From: Verrucomicrobiales bacterium
GTDB taxonomy: Bacteria > Verrucomicrobiota > Verrucomicrobiia > Verrucomicrobiales > DEV007
Direction of reading: 5' to 3'
Assembly (NCBI GenBank): GCA_029212615.1
Contig: JARGPJ010000001.1
Coordinates: 310,001-374,000, forward strand
Length of the DNA stretch: 64,000 nt
The notes beneath the pieces were generated by a model. The model saw only the letters and a list, made by a program, of their open reading frames with translations. It was not told the origin of the DNA and did not search any database. This document shows, in pieces, positions 15,773 through 25,066 of the stretch. The number at the start of each line of letters is the position of its first letter. The stretch's first letter is position 1. A program made the translations under genes and the position numbers.

Positions 15773-18700
15773 ATGTCATCTGAACTCGAAAAAGAAATCC
15801 GCTCGGCGCTGAAAGAACGCATCTTCGTCCTCGACGGGGCGATGGGAACCACCATCCGTGGTTACGGGCTGGAGGAAAAGGATGCACGGGGCGAACGGTT
15901 TCAGAGCAATGAGAAAGATCTCCTCAACAACGGAGACATCCTTTCCCTCACCAAACCCGATGTCATTGGTGACATTCACAAGCGCTTCCTCGAAGCCGGC
16001 TCCGATATCATCGAGACGAACACATTCTCCGCGACCTACCTCGCCCAGAGTGAATTCTTTGTCGAAGACCCCCGGGAGAAAGGCAAAGGCCGGAAGGACC
16101 CCGAATTTTTCGACCGGGACGTCGTCAACAACCCCTTCCTGAAAGACCTCGCCTGGGAACTCAACGTTGAGTCTGCAAAGCTCTGCCGAAAATGGTGCGA
16201 TCGCATCGGGGAGGAAACCGGACGGAAGCGATATGTCGCGGGAGCAATCGGGCCGATGACGGTATCGCTCACAAACTCCCCCGACGCTGAAGACGCCGGC
16301 TTCCGGGTCGTGACCTTCGACCAGGTTCGCGACGCCTACAAACATCAGATCAGAGCCCTCATCGAAGGCGGCACTGACATCATGATGGTTGAAACCATCT
16401 TCGACTCTCTCAACGCCAAGGCGGCCATGGTCGCCCTGCGGGAAGTCTACGATGAGGACATGGTCGAATTCCCTGTGATCGTATCCGCCGCAGTCGGACG
16501 CGGAGGCGAAACCATGATCTCAGCACAGAAAGTCGAAGCGATGTGGAATGCCGTCTCTCATGTCAAACCTCTCGCAATCGGGCTGAACTGCTCGCTCGGC
16601 CCTGACCTTATCGAACCCCATCTCGCCGAACTCGCGAAGGTCGCGGAAACCAACGTTTCGGTTTACCCGAACGCCGGCCTCCCCAATCCGCTCGCCCCTA
16701 CCGGATTCGACCTTGAGCCTCAGCATATGGAGGATTTTCTCGGGAAATTCGCCGACCAGGGCCTCGTCAATCTGATCGGAGGGTGCTGCGGCAATACTCC
16801 GGAGCATGTCGCCGCAATCGCCAACGTATCGAAACATTTCGCCCCGAGAGAGATTCCAGTCGCGGAGCCGGTGATGCGCCTCTCCGGATCAGAAGCCTAC
16901 AACCATACCTCAGAGAAAAATTTTCTGATGATTGGTGAACGGACCAACGTAGCCGGCTCTCCTCGTTTTAAGAAACTCATCAAAGAAGACAAGCTCGAGG
17001 AAGCAGTCGCGATTGCCCGTCAACAGGTCGAAAACGGCGCGCCCGTGATCGACGTCTGCATGGACGAAGGAATGATCGAAGGGGTCCCGACGATGACCCG
17101 CTTCCTCAATCTTCTTGCCGCAGAGCCTGATGTCGCGGCAGTCCCCATCATGGTGGACTCTTCCAAAGGTGAAATCATCGAGGCCGGGCTCAAATGCCTT
17201 CAGGGGAAAGGCATCGCCAATTCAATCTCTCTCAAAGAGGGTGAAGAAGCGTTCAAGAAGAATGCCCGCACTGTCATGAAATACGGCGCTGCCGTCGTCG
17301 TCATGGCATTCGATGAAAATGGTCAGGCTGACAGCTACGAGAGTAAAATCCGAATCTGTGAACGGGCCTATCGAATCCTTGTTGATGAAGTTGGTTTCAA
17401 TGCTGAAGACATCATCTTCGATCCTAACATTCTCACTGTCGCCACAGGAATGGAGGAGCACAATAACTATGCAGTCGACTTCATCAATGCGACCCGCTGG
17501 ATCAAAGAAAACCTCCCCGGTGCAAAAGTGAGCGGCGGCGTCTCCAATATTTCTTTCAGCTTCCGTGGAAACAATGTGGTCCGCGAAGCAATGCACGCCG
17601 CCTTTCTCTACCACGCGGGCAAAGCCGGCATGGATATGGGGATCGTGAATCCGGGAATGCTTGAAGTCTACGACGAGGTCGAACCGGGGCTTCTGAAACT
17701 GGTAGAGGATGTTCTTCTCAACCGCGACCCCGGCGCTACCGAAGCTCTCATTGATCACGCGGAAGCGCTCAAAGCCGCCGGCGTCACCGGGGGGAGCAAA
17801 AACACCGGGCCGGACCTCAGCTGGCGCGAGGGGGCAGTCGGCGATCGCATCTCCCACGCACTCGTCAAAGGGATCACTGATTTCATTGAAGAGGATACGG
17901 AAGAAGCCCGCCGGAACCTCGGAAAACCCCTCGAAGTTATCGAAGGGCCACTCATGGCGGGCATGGGGGTCGTCGGAGAACTGTTCGGGGCCGGGAAAAT
18001 GTTTCTCCCTCAGGTCGTTAAAAGCGCCCGGGTCATGAAGAAGGCTGTTGCCTACCTGCTTCCCTACATGGAAGCCGAAAAGGAAGAAGGCGCCGAAGAC
18101 AGTGCGCCCGTCTTCGTCATTGCAACGGTCAAAGGCGATGTCCACGACATCGGAAAAAATATCGTGGGGGTCGTCCTGGGCTGCAATGGTTACAAGGTCA
18201 TCGATCTCGGCGTCATGGTTGACTGCGAGAAAATCATGACAGCAGCCCTTGAGCACAAGGCCGATATTGTCGGCATGTCAGGACTGATCACACCGTCACT
18301 CGACGAAATGATTTACAATGCCAAAGAATTCGAGAAAAAAGGCTGGAAGGTCCCGCTTCTCCTCGGTGGAGCAACGACTTCCCGTGCCCACACCGCGATC
18401 AAGATCAGCGAACATTACAGCGAACCTGTCATCCACGTCGGTGACGCTTCGCTCGTCGTGAGTGTCTGCAACAAGCTCCTTTCGGATAACATGCGTGACG
18501 AATTCCTTGCCGAACACGAGGCGCGGGAAATTCAGGAACGCGAACTTCATGCCGGGAAAGGCTCCACCGCCGTCTACCTTCCCTTTGAAGAAGCACAGAA
18601 ACAATCCTATCGGATTGACTGGACAACAAGTGACCTGGCCATCCCCGAAGCGATCGGCCAGTTCGATTGGGAAAGAGTCCCCCTCGCCGACATCGTCGAA

Positions 18701-19549
18701 GTCTTTGACTGGTCCCCTTTCTTCCACGCCTGGGAACTGCGGGGCGTTTACCCGAAGATTTTCGAACACAAAAATCACGGCGAAGAAGCGAAAAAGCTCT
18801 TCGATGACGCCCAGCGCATTCTTACCGATCTCGTCGAGAATGAGCGCGTCCACTGCCGCGCAACCTGGGGAGTTTTCCCCGCTCACTCAACCGGGGAAGA
18901 TGTCGAGCTTTTCTCCACTGAGGAGAAGGATGAAAAACTCACCACCTTTCACTTTCTGCGGCAGCAGAAGGAAAAGATTAAAGAAGGAACACCCTACCAG
19001 AGCCTCGCGGACTTCATCGCTCCCGCCGACTGCGACCGCGCCGACCATATCGGAGCTTTCGCTGTGACTGCCGGCAATGAGATTGAAGAATACGCAAAAA
19101 CCTTCAAGGACGCCGGAGATGACTACACCGCGATTATTATTCAGGCCCTCGCCGACCGCTTTGCTGAAGGCCTCGCCGAGCTCCTTCACCGGCACGTGCG
19201 GCGGTTCATGGGCTTTGGCAAAGAGGAAAACTTACAGGTCGAAGACTTCATCAAAGAGCGCTACCGGGGAATCCGTCCTGCAGCAGGCTACCCCGCCTGC
19301 CCCGATCACACCGAGAAAGCCACCCTCTGGGATCTTCTTGATGTCGAAGCGAGGACCGGCATGCAACTGACTACAAGCTATGCCATGTTTCCGCCGAGCT
19401 CTGTCAGCGGACTCTTCTTCTTCAACGAAGAAGCCCGCTACTTCAACGTAGGTAAAATCGAACGTGACCAGTTAGAGAACTACGCGGCAAGGAAGAAGAT
19501 GAGTATCGAAGAAGCTGAGAAATGGCTCGCTCCTAATCTGGCGGATTGA
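15773..19549 (+). CDS. metH: Cobalamin-dependent methionine synthase
   Basis: MetH transfers a methyl group from methyl-tetrahydrofolate to homocysteine through methylcobalamin. At 1258 residues it is full length (E. coli 1227) with all modules. The homocysteine domain has zinc ligands C273 (GLNCSLG) and C338/C339 (GGCCG). The pterin-binding domain begins at [13 protein letters not shown] (near residue 384) and includes [12 protein letters not shown]. The cap and B12 domain have the cobalamin ligand motif D789-V-H791-D-I-G. The C-terminal activation domain binds S-adenosylmethionine, with [18 protein letters not shown]-type sequence. Numbering is offset from E. coli by about 32 at the B12 site. 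Eight-base tandem repeats lie just upstream. It is probably linked to the receptor before it, with about 210 bp between. Confidence 0.97.
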   Translation: MSSELEKEIRSALKERIFVLDGAMGTTIRGYGLEEKDARGERFQSNEKDLLNNGDILSLTKPDVIGDIHKRFLEAGSDIIETNTFSATYLAQSEFFVEDPREKGKGRKDPEFFDRDVVNNPFLKDLAWELNVESAKLCRKWCDRIGEETGRKRYVAGAIGPMTVSLTNSPDAEDAGFRVVTFDQVRDAYKHQIRALIEGGTDIMMVETIFDSLNAKAAMVALREVYDEDMVEFPVIVSAAVGRGGETMISAQKVEAMWNAVSHVKPLAIGLNCSLGPDLIEPHLAELAKVAETNVSVYPNAGLPNPLAPTGFDLEPQHMEDFLGKFADQGLVNLIGGCCGNTPEHVAAIANVSKHFAPREIPVAEPVMRLSGSEAYNHTSEKNFLMIGERTNVAGSPRFKKLIKEDKLEEAVAIARQQVENGAPVIDVCMDEGMIEGVPTMTRFLNLLAAEPDVAAVPIMVDSSKGEIIEAGLKCLQGKGIANSISLKEGEEAFKKNARTVMKYGAAVVVMAFDENGQADSYESKIRICERAYRILVDEVGFNAEDIIFDPNILTVATGMEEHNNYAVDFINATRWIKENLPGAKVSGGVSNISFSFRGNNVVREAMHAAFLYHAGKAGMDMGIVNPGMLEVYDEVEPGLLKLVEDVLLNRDPGATEALIDHAEALKAAGVTGGSKNTGPDLSWREGAVGDRISHALVKGITDFIEEDTEEARRNLGKPLEVIEGPLMAGMGVVGELFGAGKMFLPQVVKSARVMKKAVAYLLPYMEAEKEEGAEDSAPVFVIATVKGDVHDIGKNIVGVVLGCNGYKVIDLGVMVDCEKIMTAALEHKADIVGMSGLITPSLDEMIYNAKEFEKKGWKVPLLLGGATTSRAHTAIKISEHYSEPVIHVGDASLVVSVCNKLLSDNMRDEFLAEHEAREIQERELHAGKGSTAVYLPFEEAQKQSYRIDWTTSDLAIPEAIGQFDWERVPLADIVEVFDWSPFFHAWELRGVYPKIFEHKNHGEEAKKLFDDAQRILTDLVENERVHCRATWGVFPAHSTGEDVELFSTEEKDEKLTTFHFLRQQKEKIKEGTPYQSLADFIAPADCDRADHIGAFAVTAGNEIEEYAKTFKDAGDDYTAIIIQALADRFAEGLAELLHRHVRRFMGFGKEENLQVEDFIKERYRGIRPAAGYPACPDHTEKATLWDLLDVEARTGMQLTTSYAMFPPSSVSGLFFFNEEARYFNVGKIERDQLENYAARKKMSIEEAEKWLAPNLAD

Positions 19550-19593
19550 GAACGGTAATCGGCTCCCCTCGACCTGTCGTGTAGACCGCCCGT

Positions 19594-19746
19594 ATGAATT
19601 CTCTGGAAGAGCGGGCCAAAAAGCGCACCATCCGGGCTGCTCGAAAGTTCGAAAACCGCGAAGAGATGCGTCGACAGCAGATGCAGGAGGACTCGAGCGA
19701 AGCGAAACTTGATCCAAACTTGGTTTGTTCAGTATCCCTGTACTGA
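19594..19746 (+). CDS. Possible small basic protein, 50 residues
   Basis: An ATG-to-TGA frame 44 bp after metH encodes 50 residues. The first 30 form a likely amphipathic, strongly charged helix (LEERAKKRTIRAARKFENRE, then EMRRQQMQ). No family is recognised. It could be a real small protein or chance. It and the surrounding 300 bp between metH and the AcpH-like gene hold nothing else I can name beyond a weak 7-bp inverted repeat (GAACTCA at 19745-19751, TGAGTTC at 19764-19770) with no T tract. Confidence 0.3.
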   Translation: MNSLEERAKKRTIRAARKFENREEMRRQQMQEDSSEAKLDPNLVCSVSLY

Positions 19747-19900
19747 ACTCATTTCTCCATTTCTGAGTTCACAGTCAAATACGCTGCGATTACTTAAGAA
19801 ACTCCAGGGAGCAGTGCTCTCTATCTGAACTCAGCGCCACTGGAAAAGCTTGATTTTTCGTGATATCCCCCCCCCATTTACCCAAACCTCTGATTGCGCG

Positions 19901-20545
19901 ATGCTGAGTGACGCCGCCGGCCATTCACCTCCTTTTGATTTGAATCTTCTCGCTCATCTTCATTTATCCCATGGATGCTGCCCCGACACGCTGACGGGGA
20001 ATGTCATGGCTGACTATCTTGGCCGATATGAACCTGTCGATCAGTTGTCGGAGTCAATGCGGGAGCGGCTCATGCCGGGGATTCTGCTTCATCGGGAGAT
20101 TGACCAGTTCACCGATCAGCATCCAGTTGTCGCACGAGCTTGCGAGCACATTTCGCCCGACCGAAGAAGGCTGGGAGGGATTATCCTTGATATCGCGTTC
20201 GATTATTATCTAACCCGACACTGGGAGAAGTTCTCAGCGGAAAAGCGAGAGAACACGATCTCGCGGGGGTACGCCACCATCGCGATGGTCGCTTCCACCG
20301 GATTGAGCAAGAGAACCGAAACGCTGATCTCTAAAATGAGGATGGGCGACTGGCTCACGGCTTACGGTACGCTCGAAGGGCAGGCGCTCACTTTTCGGAG
20401 AGTGAGCCGCTTCAGTCCGGCCCTCGCCAACCTCAAAAGCGCTGAAGAGGAAATTGTCGCAAACGATTCTGTTTTTGAGCAATGCTTTCTGCAATTCTAC
20501 CCTGATCTTATCGATAGAGTCTCCAAGGTCCGCGACAATAGTTAG
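19901..20545 (+). CDS. AcpH-like (DUF479) phosphodiesterase, copy 1
   Basis: The ATG at 19901 gives 214 residues; the longest frame would use TTG. The family core starts with NLLAHLHLSH, followed by GNVMADYLGRYE, ILLHREIDQFTDQHP, and DIAFDYYLTRHWE. These conserved His and Asp residues form the HD-like metal centre of AcpH, the enzyme proposed in E. coli to remove phosphopantetheine from acyl carrier protein. The C-terminal ERYPDL-like ending (FLQFYPDLIDRV) also fits. An N-terminal extension of about 15 residues precedes the core. A second homologue is encoded at 33056-33670. The two are related at protein level but not near-identical at DNA level, so the duplication, if any, is old. Confidence 0.78.
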   Translation: MLSDAAGHSPPFDLNLLAHLHLSHGCCPDTLTGNVMADYLGRYEPVDQLSESMRERLMPGILLHREIDQFTDQHPVVARACEHISPDRRRLGGIILDIAFDYYLTRHWEKFSAEKRENTISRGYATIAMVASTGLSKRTETLISKMRMGDWLTAYGTLEGQALTFRRVSRFSPALANLKSAEEEIVANDSVFEQCFLQFYPDLIDRVSKVRDNS

Positions 20546-20629
20546 CCATGGCGGACTGCGATCCAGAAGTTACGCTCGCAGCCTGAAGAAGACCATTTCC
20601 CCGCAGCAGCCGTAGTCAGCGACCAGTTC

Positions 20630-21805
20630 ATGAACATCCGATTTCCAGTCCTTGTTTCTTCGCTGCTCTTCCTCGGAGGTTGCTCAGAGGAGTCGGCGAC
20701 CGAAGAGATCCCACAGGCTTCGTCCGGCGCCACCACTCCGGCAACCCGCCCCAAAGGCATGGTCTTAATTCCCGGCGGCTCATTCCTCCGCGGGGGCGAC
20801 GCAGGTGAAATGGGTGGAGACTCCTTTTCACATCAATCTGCTTATCCCGTCCATGAAGTTCATGTCGATGCTTTCTGGATCGATGAGGCTGAAGTGACGA
20901 ACCGTGAGTTCATGAAGTTTGTGAAAGCGACAGGCTACAAGACCTTCGCAGAACGCCCTCTCCCTGAAGTCCGGGTACAGGAACTCCGGGAAAATGCCCG
21001 GAGGAACCTGGCTCGCCTGGAACTTCTGGTGACCCGGGCAACCGGCAAGGAGCGAGAAGAGATGCTCGCTTCGATCGAACGATTACGGGAAGCTTCGGAA
21101 TTTGCTCCTCAAGCCGGATCGATGATCTTTGCAAAACCAAAAGGCGAACTGGACGATCCGCAGGATATTTCGCAGTGGTGGAAACTGGATCCAGCCGCTA
21201 ACTGGAGAACACCGGGTGGCACAGGAACAACGCTCGAGGGATTGGACGATCATCCTGTCGTCAACGTCACACATGAGGATGCCGCTGCCTACGCAAGGTG
21301 GGCCGGGAAACGGCTTCCGACTGAAGCGGAATGGGAGAAGGCAGCCCGCGGCGGACTTGATCATCAACCCTATACCTGGGGCAGCGAAATGTTTCCGAAG
21401 GGAGAGAATGTCTGGATGGCAAACATTTGGCAGGGCGAGTGGCCCCGGGAAAATACCGAGAAGGACGGATTCTACACCACCGCTCCGGTAAAGCGCTTTC
21501 CCCCGAATCGATACGGCCTCTTCGATATGTCCGGAAATGTCTGGGAGGTGGTAGCAGACCTCTTTCACCCTGACGCCTACAGGCTGCCTTCTGCGACCGT
21601 TCCCAACCCGGGCGGACCGCCCGCAGAGATCGCAGTACCACCGGGTTCAGAAGTTACCCCCTACGTTACAAAAGGAGGATCCTTTCTATGCTCCGACGTT
21701 TGGTGCAAAGGTTACCAGCCGGGCTCCAGACAACAGATCGACAACGAATCACCTTCGAATCACACCGGGTTTAGGTGTGCCATGAATGCCGTAAAAGCGG
21801 AGTGA
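20630..21805 (+). CDS. Exported formylglycine-generating enzyme homologue (SUMF1 fold)
   Basis: FGE oxidises the Cys of sulfatase CxPxR motifs to formylglycine. The 391-residue protein has the family signatures: VLIPGGSFLRGG, HPVVNVTHEDAAAYARWAGKR, LPTEAEWEKAARGG, RYGLFDMSGNVWE and TGFRCA. Most SUMF1-fold proteins lack the catalytic cysteines, but here GGSFLCSDVWC keeps both (C354 and C359) in the C-x4-C spacing of human FGE C336/C341. The N terminus is a lipoprotein signal with lipobox LGGC (C18), so the enzyme should act outside the cytoplasm. An unusual charged helical insert of about 40 residues lies near residues 118-155. A sulfatase with CSPTR is encoded at 3960-5321. An alternative is a non-catalytic sulfatase-modifying-fold receptor. 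Confidence 0.8.
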   Translation: MNIRFPVLVSSLLFLGGCSEESATEEIPQASSGATTPATRPKGMVLIPGGSFLRGGDAGEMGGDSFSHQSAYPVHEVHVDAFWIDEAEVTNREFMKFVKATGYKTFAERPLPEVRVQELRENARRNLARLELLVTRATGKEREEMLASIERLREASEFAPQAGSMIFAKPKGELDDPQDISQWWKLDPAANWRTPGGTGTTLEGLDDHPVVNVTHEDAAAYARWAGKRLPTEAEWEKAARGGLDHQPYTWGSEMFPKGENVWMANIWQGEWPRENTEKDGFYTTAPVKRFPPNRYGLFDMSGNVWEVVADLFHPDAYRLPSATVPNPGGPPAEIAVPPGSEVTPYVTKGGSFLCSDVWCKGYQPGSRQQIDNESPSNHTGFRCAMNAVKAE

Positions 21806-21828
21806 AACAAGCGCGAAGCCGACCCGCT

Positions 21829-22443
21829 TCAATCCGAAGCAGATATCTCGACCAAATCTCCCCGTTGAACAACATCGACGAGAATTGAAAGGTCTGCCTT
21901 TCCGACATTAATACATCCACCCGTGGCGCATTCTCCGATGCGTTCCTCGTCCTGAGTTCCATGGATGGCATAGGAATACCAGCGAAAGACCCCCTTGTAC
22001 TCGCCAAAGTGAAAAGGTTGGCCCGCATCCAAATCATCGATTGGTTCCAACCCGATGAACGCGTCACCATATTCACCTCCTGCCCCGTCCCCGTCGAAGT
22101 CGATTGCACTCATGTTCGCAAAGAGATTTTTTTTAAGCCATTCACGAGATCTGCCTGACTCCGAAATGAGTTCATCTGTCATTTCAAAACGAGTCGCACT
22201 GAGGATGGCGTTGACCTTAAATCGGCCAAGAAGTGAGGAACCGCCGACAAAAGCAGATCCGGGCGGGAGAAATCCATCACGGCCAAAACCGACCTGAAAT
22301 GACCTGCCGTCCCGGAAGATCCCATGACTGTTACCCGGATCCTCGCGGTCGAGGACTACCGTCAGAACAGGCTCATCAATTTCTACGCCCATCGCAGGAA
22401 TCACGGATGCTCCCAGGCCCTGAAGCCAAAATCGACGATTCAT
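21829..22443 (-). CDS. L,D-transpeptidase-like (YkuD) protein with altered motif
   Basis: The protein has 204 residues. The N terminus NRRFWLQGLGASVIP looks like a twin-arginine (Tat) signal. The end matches the YkuD catalytic core: AIHGT (H161) and, 16 residues later, ATGGCIN with nucleophile C177, then VVQRGDLVEI. YkuD enzymes cross-link peptidoglycan 3-3 or attach proteins to it. The usual SHGC reads TGGC here, so the second His is lost, which may slow or redirect the reaction. GDAFIGLEP near 126-134 fits the region before the core. It is convergent with the FGE-like gene and three bases from the end of hemB on the same strand. Confidence 0.65.
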   Translation of the reverse strand: MNRRFWLQGLGASVIPAMGVEIDEPVLTVVLDREDPGNSHGIFRDGRSFQVGFGRDGFLPPGSAFVGGSSLLGRFKVNAILSATRFEMTDELISESGRSREWLKKNLFANMSAIDFDGDGAGGEYGDAFIGLEPIDDLDAGQPFHFGEYKGVFRWYSYAIHGTQDEERIGECATGGCINVGKADLSILVDVVQRGDLVEISASD

Positions 22444-22446
22444 GCC

Positions 22447-23442
22447 TTACAAACGCCCGGCCACATCCTTCGCAAAATAAGTCAGAATCATATCGGCCCC
22501 GGCGCGCTTGATCCCTAACAAAGACTCCATCGCAACCTTATCCTCATCGATCCATCCGTCACGGGCAGCGGATTTAATCATGAGATACTCGCCGCTGACC
22601 TGGTAAGCCGCAACAGGCACATCAACGGCATCACGAACCAACGAAATTATATCAAGGTATGGCCCGGCCGGCTTCACCATGACCATATCGGCTCCCTCGG
22701 CGATATCGAGATCAGCTTCACGGAGAGCTTCGCGACTGTTTGCTGGATCCATCTGGTAAGTTTTCTTGTCTCCGTCTTTGGGAGCAGAATCCAGCGCTCC
22801 GCGAAATGGTCCATAGAATGCGGAGGCGTACTTGACGGCGTAACTGAGAATGCTTACCTCCTCGTGACCCGCGGCATCAAGCGCACTCCGGATCGCACCA
22901 ATTCGGCCATCCATCATGTCACTGGGAGAAATGATATCGGCTCCGGCTTCGGCGTGAGAGACTGCCTGCTGACAGAGAACAGCCACCGTTTCATCGTTGA
23001 GAATCTTTAACTCTCCATTGCTCTGTTTCTCCACGATACCATCGTGCCCGTCTGAGTTATAAGGGTCGAGTGCCACGTCAGTGATGACAGCCATATCCGG
23101 GTAGGCAGCCTTCACTGCTTTGATGGCACGCGGAACGAGCCCGTCAGGATTGAAACACTCTTCACCACTGGAGGTTTTAAGAGATTCTTCAATCTTCGGA
23201 AAAAAAACGATCGCCCGAACCCCCGCGACGTAGGCGCGGCCCACTTCCTCAACAAGACCCGGCAGGCTCCAACGATGACAGCCGGGCATTGACTCGATCG
23301 CTACATCCTCCCTGTCTTCGTGAATGAAAAGCGGATAGATCAGATCCGATGGAGATAAGAGCGTTTCCTTGACCAGTCCGCGGACGGCAGCGCTCTTGCG
23401 ATTTCGACGGGGGCGAATGAGGAGATTCAATTTTTCGGGCAT
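22447..23442 (-). CDS. hemB: Delta-aminolevulinic acid dehydratase (porphobilinogen synthase)
   Basis: HemB condenses two aminolevulinate molecules to porphobilinogen, the second step of tetrapyrrole synthesis, which also feeds cobalamin-like rings. The start at ATG 23440-23442 gives 331 residues (a longer frame begins inside cysS). The Schiff-base lysines are K204 in YAVKYASAFYGPF and K257 in MVKPAGPYLD. The metal site reads DVALDPYNSDGHDG (residues 122-135), the Asp-type of magnesium-dependent enzymes rather than the Cys-rich zinc type. QVSGEY near the end is conserved. The gene overlaps the end of cysS by about 16 bp, so the two are probably one transcript. Confidence 0.95.
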   Translation of the reverse strand: MPEKLNLLIRPRRNRKSAAVRGLVKETLLSPSDLIYPLFIHEDREDVAIESMPGCHRWSLPGLVEEVGRAYVAGVRAIVFFPKIEESLKTSSGEECFNPDGLVPRAIKAVKAAYPDMAVITDVALDPYNSDGHDGIVEKQSNGELKILNDETVAVLCQQAVSHAEAGADIISPSDMMDGRIGAIRSALDAAGHEEVSILSYAVKYASAFYGPFRGALDSAPKDGDKKTYQMDPANSREALREADLDIAEGADMVMVKPAGPYLDIISLVRDAVDVPVAAYQVSGEYLMIKSAARDGWIDEDKVAMESLLGIKRAGADMILTYFAKDVAGRL

Positions 23443-24869
23443 AACTCGTATCCTTCTTTGGTGTCTTTGATTTCCCAACCGGCATCGGCCAGCTCATCTC
23501 TTAAACGATCCGCTTCGCCCCAATCTTTGTCCTGTTTTGCCTGCCAACGGGCCTGCGCCATCTCTGCAATCCCTGCCGGAACCTCGGCTTTCACCTTCTC
23601 TTCAACGACAGGAAGCTTCAATCCAAGCGCCCCCATTATCACTGACAAGCCCATAAACTCACGCCTCGCTTCCACCTCGGAAAGTTCGTCAGGCTTGATT
23701 CCTTTCATCGCCGAAAAAACCTGACCGAGAGCATCCGGAGTATTGAGATCATCTAACAAACCATCAAACGCAGCTGCGAAGGAACCCAGGTCGGTGACGT
23801 CTTTCAGGGCATCAAACCCGACCGGGGTGTCGACCTTCCCCTGTTGCTTAAGCACATGGGCAAACTTTGCAATCTTTTGTAAAGCCTGCCCCGCTCCAGC
23901 GAGAGCGGGAAAACTTTCCTTCCCGTCCTTGTCCTTCGCGACAAAATTCAGGGGCTGTCGATAGTGCGCGGATATAAGAACGTAGCGAAGCTCAGCCGGG
24001 GAAAACCCTGCCTCTACCAGCTGGGTCAGCGTGTAGAAATTCCCGGCACTTTTCGACATTTTTCCGCCATCAACGAGAAGGTGGGTTAGATGAAACCAAT
24101 GATCCGCCATCGAGTGACCGCTGCATGCCTCGCTTTGGGCAATTTCGTTTTCGTGATGCGGAAAGACAAGATCAACGCCCCCGGAATGGAGATCAAAAGA
24201 GTCACCCAGATACTCACGACACATGGCAGAACACTCGAGATGCCAACCGGGACGCCCCTCGCCCCACGGACTGCTCCAGTAGTTCTCCCCGTCATCTTCA
24301 CGGCGGCTTTTCCAAAGCGCGAAATCTGAGACCGAATCCTTCTCGTATTCATCATCCGAGACCGCACCGGAAGCACCAGCTCTTAACTCCCTCTGATCAA
24401 GCCGGGAAAGACGCCCGTATCCCTCAAAGCTGGAAACCTTATAGTAAACCGAACCGTCGTCGCTGCGATAAGCATGCCCCTTTTCCATGAGTTCCTCAAT
24501 CATCGCAATTTGATGAGGAATATGTTCAACCGCACTCGGCTCAAGATGCGGCTCCAGATTATTCAGCTGATTGCAATCATCGTGAAATCGGTCCCGCCAG
24601 AAATCGGTAAACTCCTTCAAGGTCTTTCCCGCCGCTTCCGCGTCGCGAATCGTCTTGTCATCCACATCAGTAAGATTGCGCACGTGATAGGTGGGCATTC
24701 CTGACAGCTCCAAAGTGCGCCTGAAGACATCCTGAAGGACAAAGGTCCGGAAGTTCCCGATATGTGCGGGCCCGTAAACGGTCGGTCCGCAGCAGTAAAA
24801 ACGGAAGGTTTTGCCGTCAGAAGATTGGAGGTCTTTCACCTCGCGCGACATGGTGTCGAAGAGTCTCAT
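23427..24869 (-). CDS. cysS: Cysteinyl-tRNA synthetase
   Basis: This class I synthetase charges tRNA-Cys. It has 480 residues from the ATG at 24867-24869 ([10 protein letters not shown] fits the family start); an upstream GTG is the longest option. The HIGH box is HIGN at 36-39 after the conserved [10 protein letters not shown], whose Cys is a zinc ligand. [10 protein letters not shown] and [13 protein letters not shown] hold the other zinc ligands and substrate contacts. KMSKS occurs in [10 protein letters not shown]. The C-terminal anticodon domain is helical. The stop overlaps the start of hemB. A 7-bp inverted repeat lies directly before the ATG. Confidence 0.96.
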   Translation of the reverse strand: MRLFDTMSREVKDLQSSDGKTFRFYCCGPTVYGPAHIGNFRTFVLQDVFRRTLELSGMPTYHVRNLTDVDDKTIRDAEAAGKTLKEFTDFWRDRFHDDCNQLNNLEPHLEPSAVEHIPHQIAMIEELMEKGHAYRSDDGSVYYKVSSFEGYGRLSRLDQRELRAGASGAVSDDEYEKDSVSDFALWKSRREDDGENYWSSPWGEGRPGWHLECSAMCREYLGDSFDLHSGGVDLVFPHHENEIAQSEACSGHSMADHWFHLTHLLVDGGKMSKSAGNFYTLTQLVEAGFSPAELRYVLISAHYRQPLNFVAKDKDGKESFPALAGAGQALQKIAKFAHVLKQQGKVDTPVGFDALKDVTDLGSFAAAFDGLLDDLNTPDALGQVFSAMKGIKPDELSEVEARREFMGLSVIMGALGLKLPVVEEKVKAEVPAGIAEMAQARWQAKQDKDWGEADRLRDELADAGWEIKDTKEGYELCPKN

Positions 24870-24874
24870 CGTTT

Positions 24875-24900
24875 TCAAGGGCACAAAAGAGGTCCCTTGA
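24875..24900 (-). repeat. 7-bp inverted repeat in the cysS leader
   Basis: On the minus strand TCAAGGG (24894-24900) and CCCTTGA (24875-24881) are separated by 12 bases and end five bases before the cysS ATG. In the message this would form a short hairpin beside the start codon. It does not look like a T-box. It could modulate translation, or be chance. Confidence 0.4.
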
Positions 24901-25066
24901 GCTGATTTTGCAAGTGATTCAAAAAGTTCATCAAATTTTCAGATGACTACTCTTGAATCTCAATTATTATAAAATTCGCAAAATTGATACTTTCCAACAA
25001 GCTGTTTGAACTTTGCCTGCTGCATCGAATCTGCTATTATTCCCGCCCTCGCTATAAAACAAACAG

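Noticed and set aside
17222-18256. A 344-residue open frame on the minus strand inside metH
   Set aside because: It runs opposite a highly conserved gene, has no recognisable domain, and follows from the codon composition of metH.
24870-25066. T-box leader of cysS
   Set aside because: There is no T-box sequence or long leader structure. T-boxes are mostly a Firmicutes feature.
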